NCBI GenBank assembly: GCA_021782055.1
Contig: JAJXVP010000106.1
Coordinates: 1 to 8,888, forward strand
Reading direction: 5' to 3'
DNA: 8,888 bases
From: a bacterium
Lineage (GTDB): Bacteria > Spirochaetota > Spirochaetia > JABEVK01
Of this stretch, positions 6,563 to 8,888 are shown one piece after another. How positions within the stretch are numbered: the stretch's first letter is position 1; every line of letters starts with the position of its first letter. Under the pieces are notes generated by a model. It was not told the DNA's origin. It made no database searches and saw only the letters and a list, made by a program, of their open reading frames with translations. A program made the translations under genes and the position numbers.

Positions 6563-7476
6563 AGCGTTAACGCGAGGTTACGGGCCAGACGAACTGCGGC
6601 ATCGGGCAACGTAATTTGTCGTCCCCAGGATTCCCACAAGCGGCCTTCCTCTTCGACTAAGGCCAGCACCGGGTCTTTTCGAGTAGTGAGTCGTACCAAA
6701 AGGGCGCGCATCTGATAGCCTTCTTGCAAAGCAAAGTTGACCGTAGAACGAAGCAAAGAAAGCTCTTGAGTTTGAGTCATCAAAAGGCGGTTTAAGCCGG
6801 GAACCAGAAAGATCTCTTCTTCTTTTTTTGCCTGCTCACCCGATAACTCTCGTCGATCCGAAGCTAACAGTTCTTCGTATTGTCCTCGAATCGCACCAAC
6901 AATATCCGAAATGCGCTTTTGAAAGTTTGCCAAAAAGCCAGCGGCTCGATCATCGGGAATCTTTGGCGAAAGCTGTTTAAATTGGTCGTACTCTTTTTTG
7001 TAGAGCTGGACCTCCATCAAAATCGTTTTGACCCGTGAGTCCTTGGCCAACTCGGGGTTTGCATTGAGTCGTGCGGTAACTTCACGGACAATATCTTCTA
7101 GGGGTACCGGGGGGGCTCCGCCCGAGGTCGGGGTATTTTCACCACCCGCGTCCCTTTGGGGACGCAACTGACCAAGAGCAAAAAGATACTCGAGACTGTT
7201 AACGTAAATCAGCTGACGCAGAACGAGCTCACGTTCTTCAATATCTTGCCCCGTGGGGGTCTGAAACTCCAAACGAGTCAAAAAGCTAAACACGGACTGG
7301 ATCAACTTACGTTTGTATTCGACAGGACCACCCAAGGTGCAGGTGCGAAGAACCTTGGCCTCGGCGACAAGCCCCTCCTGCTCCAGCTTTAAATACGACT
7401 TCAGGCGTGCTGGTGCGGTGAGCTTCTCGCGGATATCGATCCAATCGGCTGTGACTTTCTTGTCCAGAAGATCCAT
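6550..7476 (-). CDS. Uncharacterised helical cytoplasmic protein
   Basis: I do not recognise this 308-residue protein. It has no signal peptide or membrane segment and its composition predicts almost all alpha helix. Residues of about 1-105 form one helical region (VTADWIDIREKL, then YKRKLIQSVFSFLTRLEF). A flexible linker at about 106-126 is rich in Gly, Pro, Thr and Asn. Residues of about 127-308 form a second helical region with coiled-coil-like charge (LMEVQLYKKEYDQFKQL; AKKEEEIF). It contains one Cys (C46) and no obvious catalytic motif, so a structural, adaptor or regulatory role is more likely than an enzyme (inference). The ATG at 7476 has no Shine-Dalgarno, but TATACT lies seven bases upstream on the coding strand, suggesting a leaderless message. 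It is divergent from the CsgG-like lipoprotein gene. The sustained open frame and biased composition support a real gene. Confidence 0.75.
   Translation of the reverse strand: MDLLDKKVTADWIDIREKLTAPARLKSYLKLEQEGLVAEAKVLRTCTLGGPVEYKRKLIQSVFSFLTRLEFQTPTGQDIEERELVLRQLIYVNSLEYLFALGQLRPQRDAGGENTPTSGGAPPVPLEDIVREVTARLNANPELAKDSRVKTILMEVQLYKKEYDQFKQLSPKIPDDRAAGFLANFQKRISDIVGAIRGQYEELLASDRRELSGEQAKKEEEIFLVPGLNRLLMTQTQELSLLRSTVNFALQEGYQMRALLVRLTTRKDPVLALVEEEGRLWESWGRQITLPDAAVRLARNLALTLQRQ
7148..7165. repeat. Short perfect inverted repeat inside the linker-coding region
   Basis: GCGTCCC (7148-7154), a TTTG loop and GGGACGC (7159-7165) form a perfect 7-bp stem. It lies within codons of the Gly/Pro-rich linker of the helical protein. 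It could be an mRNA hairpin or only a product of GC-rich linker codons. Confidence 0.3.
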
Positions 7477-7482
7477 TTTGCC

Positions 7483-7488
7483 AGTATA
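7483..7488 (-). promoter_or_regulatory. Candidate -10 hexamer for the helical-protein gene
   Basis: Read on the minus strand this is TATACT, five of six matches to the -10 consensus. The ATG at 7476 begins seven bases after the start-proximal end of the hexamer, so transcription would begin at or next to the start codon. There is no good -35 hexamer; a palindrome at 7492-7507 fills the spacer region instead. Confidence 0.4.
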
Positions 7489-7491
7489 CAG

Positions 7492-7507
7492 AACTTTTCA
7501 AAAAGTT
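7492..7507. promoter_or_regulatory. Perfect palindrome next to the helical-protein promoter
   Basis: AACTTTT (7492-7498), a CA spacer and AAAAGTT (7501-7507) form perfect 7-bp arms. The element sits four bases from the minus-strand -10 candidate, where a repressor or activator dimer could act. A direct repeat TTTTGCCAG (7476-7484 and 7506-7514) flanks it. No known operator family is assigned. Confidence 0.4.
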
Positions 7508-7537
7508 TTGCCAGGTTTTGGCCCCTATTGACCTGAG

Positions 7538-7561
7538 AATTTGTGGCGAGGCCCACAAATT
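7538..7561. promoter_or_regulatory. Rex- or CRP/FNR-like operator candidate
   Basis: AATTTGTGG (7538-7546), a six-base spacer and CCACAAATT (7553-7561) form a perfect 9-bp dyad. Its core is TGTG-N8-CACA, which is the spacing of Rex operators (TTGTGA-N6-TCACAA) and also of CRP-type sites (TGTGA-N6-TCACA). The A/T flanks fit both. It ends five bases before the -10 candidate of the + lipoprotein gene, overlapping the expected -35 position. That placement suits control of that promoter. The assignment rests on motif shape alone. Confidence 0.45.
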
Positions 7562-7566
7562 TCCCC

Positions 7567-7572
7567 TATACT
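7567..7572 (+). promoter_or_regulatory. Candidate -10 hexamer for the CsgG-like lipoprotein gene
   Basis: TATACT lies nine bases before the ATG at 7582, predicting a leader of only a few bases. No Shine-Dalgarno precedes that ATG, which agrees with a near-leaderless message. The best -35 match, TTGTGG at 7541-7546, is spaced too far away (20 bp) and lies inside the dyad. Confidence 0.4.
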
Positions 7573-7581
7573 CTCACAAAA

Positions 7582-8196
7582 ATGAACTTAATCAGACTTT
7601 ATGGCAGGCTTACCATCCCCTTGTTGGCCCTGGTCTTATCGGGAGTGCTGTCCTCGTGCGCCAGCCAACCCCCCGTTGACTCTACCCACCCGTTGATCGC
7701 CGTGACCGAGGTACGCAACATGACCGGAGACAGTCGTTTGAACGCTCTGATTCCGAACCTTCATAGTGAACTCATGAGCGACCTCTACGCCGAGACTCCC
7801 TTTCGCGTGGTTGAGACCAGCCGGTTGGATGAAGTCCTCCAAGAAGGTCAACAGAACTTGTCAACGCTTAAATTGGCAGGTGCGCAGGACATCTTGTTTG
7901 TTAATTTGTCTCGGATGACAAACGGGGGAATTTCGACAGGGGACTGGGGTGGAGTTTCAGCCAGTAATGATTCTTGGACAGCGGTCATCGATGCCCGGTT
8001 GGTCTCGGTTGAAACGGGGGTGATATTGGCAACGGCACGGGCCAGTGGTCAAGCCTCTCGCGTGGTGGCAACAATTGCTGGTACGACGTTAGGAAGCACC
8101 AGCACCACCCAAGATCTGCAGGTTCAGGCCGCTGAAGCCGCTCTGCGCCTGGTGTGCCAACAGCTTGCCGCCGCCGTTAATGCGCCACCACACTAA
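7582..8196 (+). CDS. CsgG/LpoB-like lipoprotein
   Basis: This is a 204-residue lipoprotein. The signal peptide (residues 1-25) has basic residues R5 and R9, a hydrophobic core and the lipobox VLSSC with lipidated C26. The mature part resembles the CsgG-fold family, which includes LpoB (activator of penicillin-binding proteins) and curli secretion proteins. The match runs through LIAVTEVRNMTGDSRL (39-53), the helix with SELMSDLY, FRVVETSRLDEVLQE (74-88), AGAQDILFVNLSRM (99-112) and a C-terminal strand VIDARLVSVETGVILATARASG (135-156). A Gly/Ser-rich loop lies at 114-129. It lacks the extra membrane-spanning segments of curli CsgG, so an LpoB-type envelope role is likelier (inference). The frame is open to 7543, but the ATG at 7582 directly precedes the signal peptide. 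The 3' end overlaps the NRAMP-like gene by 20 bp. Confidence 0.8.
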   Translation: MNLIRLYGRLTIPLLALVLSGVLSSCASQPPVDSTHPLIAVTEVRNMTGDSRLNALIPNLHSELMSDLYAETPFRVVETSRLDEVLQEGQQNLSTLKLAGAQDILFVNLSRMTNGGISTGDWGGVSASNDSWTAVIDARLVSVETGVILATARASGQASRVVATIAGTTLGSTSTTQDLQVQAAEAALRLVCQQLAAAVNAPPH

Positions 8197-8888
8197 GGAT
8201 TCCCGTGGCAAAGATCAACGCGAGCATTCCCCAATACAACACCTGGTTCACCCCACGAAGCCGGTGGCGGCCCATCAGGTCGGCGCGGCGAGCCAAAAGC
8301 CCCAGAATCACGGCTGGTCCCGCCAAGACAAGAATTTGAAAAACCATCATTCCTACGGCGAAGTTGATCAAATTGTACGTAAAGAATAAGACCGTCAGGC
8401 CAGCGGGGATCGATTCCGCTAAGTACAACGCAAACCAGCGGTGACGCCCCCAGCCCAAAGCTTCGGTAACGCCCCAGCAAGACCCCAACGAAATCACGAT
8501 TAACGCTATAAACGACGCTGTGATCAGACCGATCCCAAACAAGTAGGGTGCCCAGCTCCCCGCCACGGACGACAGTCCTAGCGACAACAGCCGGGGGTTG
8601 TCGAATTGCAGGGCATGGGTGTTGACCCCGATCGTGGCGACCAGAATGGCGACCATGATGACTTCTGAAACAAGAGCCCCCACCGCGGTTTCCACGCGAA
8701 TAGCCCAAAGGTTCTCGTGCCCCGTTCGCTTTTCGGCAGTAGCCGAGGCCTGGTAAAACAGCATAAACGGCATAATCACCGCCCCGACATTGGCCGCTAA
8801 CAAAAACAGAAAGCCCGGGGACATATCGAAATAAAACGGAGTGACGGTTAAATGAGGATGAGGGGTCAAAAACGCGGCGGCTATCCAC
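8177..8888 (-). CDS. NRAMP-like divalent metal transporter (5' part outside the window)
   Basis: This is the C-terminal portion of an integral membrane transporter. The frame stays open through the right edge (last visible codons read WIAAAFLT before PHPHL), so the N-terminal half, including the TM1 DPGN metal site, is not visible. The TTG at 8869 is unlikely to be the true start. About 230 visible residues contain six or so hydrophobic helices. AANVGAVIMPFMLFYQASATAEKR matches the NRAMP TM6 region, where classical transporters read MPH; here the His is replaced by Phe (codon 8765-8767) while the Met is kept. Members import Mn2+, Fe2+ or, in divergent branches, Mg2+, using ion gradients. The changed TM6 motif leaves metal choice open. 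It is convergent with the lipoprotein gene. Confidence 0.8.
   Translation of the reverse strand, partial: WIAAAFLTPHPHLTVTPFYFDMSPGFLFLLAANVGAVIMPFMLFYQASATAEKRTGHENLWAIRVETAVGALVSEVIMVAILVATIGVNTHALQFDNPRLLSLGLSSVAGSWAPYLFGIGLITASFIALIVISLGSCWGVTEALGWGRHRWFALYLAESIPAGLTVLFFTYNLINFAVGMMVFQILVLAGPAVILGLLARRADLMGRHRLRGVNQVLYWGMLALIFATGILSVVAH

Noticed and set aside
8193..8888. 231-codon minus-strand frame overlapping the NRAMP-like gene
   Set aside because: It is in another frame of the same strand. The NRAMP frame has membrane helices and family motifs; this one is Arg/Gly-rich with none.

Overview
The window is a dense piece of bacterial chromosome of moderately high GC content. It holds nine complete protein genes, one gene cut by the right edge, and a probable gene tail at the left edge. 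No RNA gene, CRISPR array, insertion sequence or phage gene was seen. A spirochaete (Spirochaetota) is the best guess. The pairing of a NusG-domain-II protein with a Gx-type (Hpre_diP_synt_I) membrane protein, and two lipoproteins with relaxed lipoboxes that have Ser just before the Cys, both fit that group. This is inference, not proof.

Layout from left to right. (1) Positions 1-1648 hold a HAD hydrolase (+), probably the last gene of an operon entering from the left, and an inositol-monophosphatase-family phosphatase (-). Their 3' ends overlap. (2) Positions 1779-3759 hold four tightly overlapping + genes: a membrane-anchored NusG domain II protein, a Gx/heptaprenyl-diphosphate-synthase-component-I-like membrane protein, an EcfT/CbiQ-like membrane protein and a flavodoxin-like protein. 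This is the most interesting unit; it looks like a small membrane transport or redox module. (3) Positions 3763-4260 (-) hold nucleoside diphosphate kinase. (4) Positions 4341-6562 (+) hold a lipoprotein related to the enterochelin-esterase family but lacking its catalytic residues, with signs of a frameshift, followed by an M18 aminopeptidase with a complete zinc site. (5) Positions 6550-7476 (-) hold an all-helical soluble protein of unknown function. It is divergent from a CsgG/LpoB-like lipoprotein (7582-8196, +). The 105-bp region between them holds two perfect dyads and two TATACT hexamers. One dyad has the TGTG-N8-CACA layout of Rex or CRP/FNR operators. (6) Positions 8177-8888 (-) hold the C-terminal part of an NRAMP-like metal transporter.

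The genes are largely unrelated housekeeping and envelope functions in short transcription units that switch strand often. All four convergent pairs overlap or abut (31 bp overlap, 3 bp gap, 13 bp overlap, 20 bp overlap), leaving no room for ordinary intergenic terminators.
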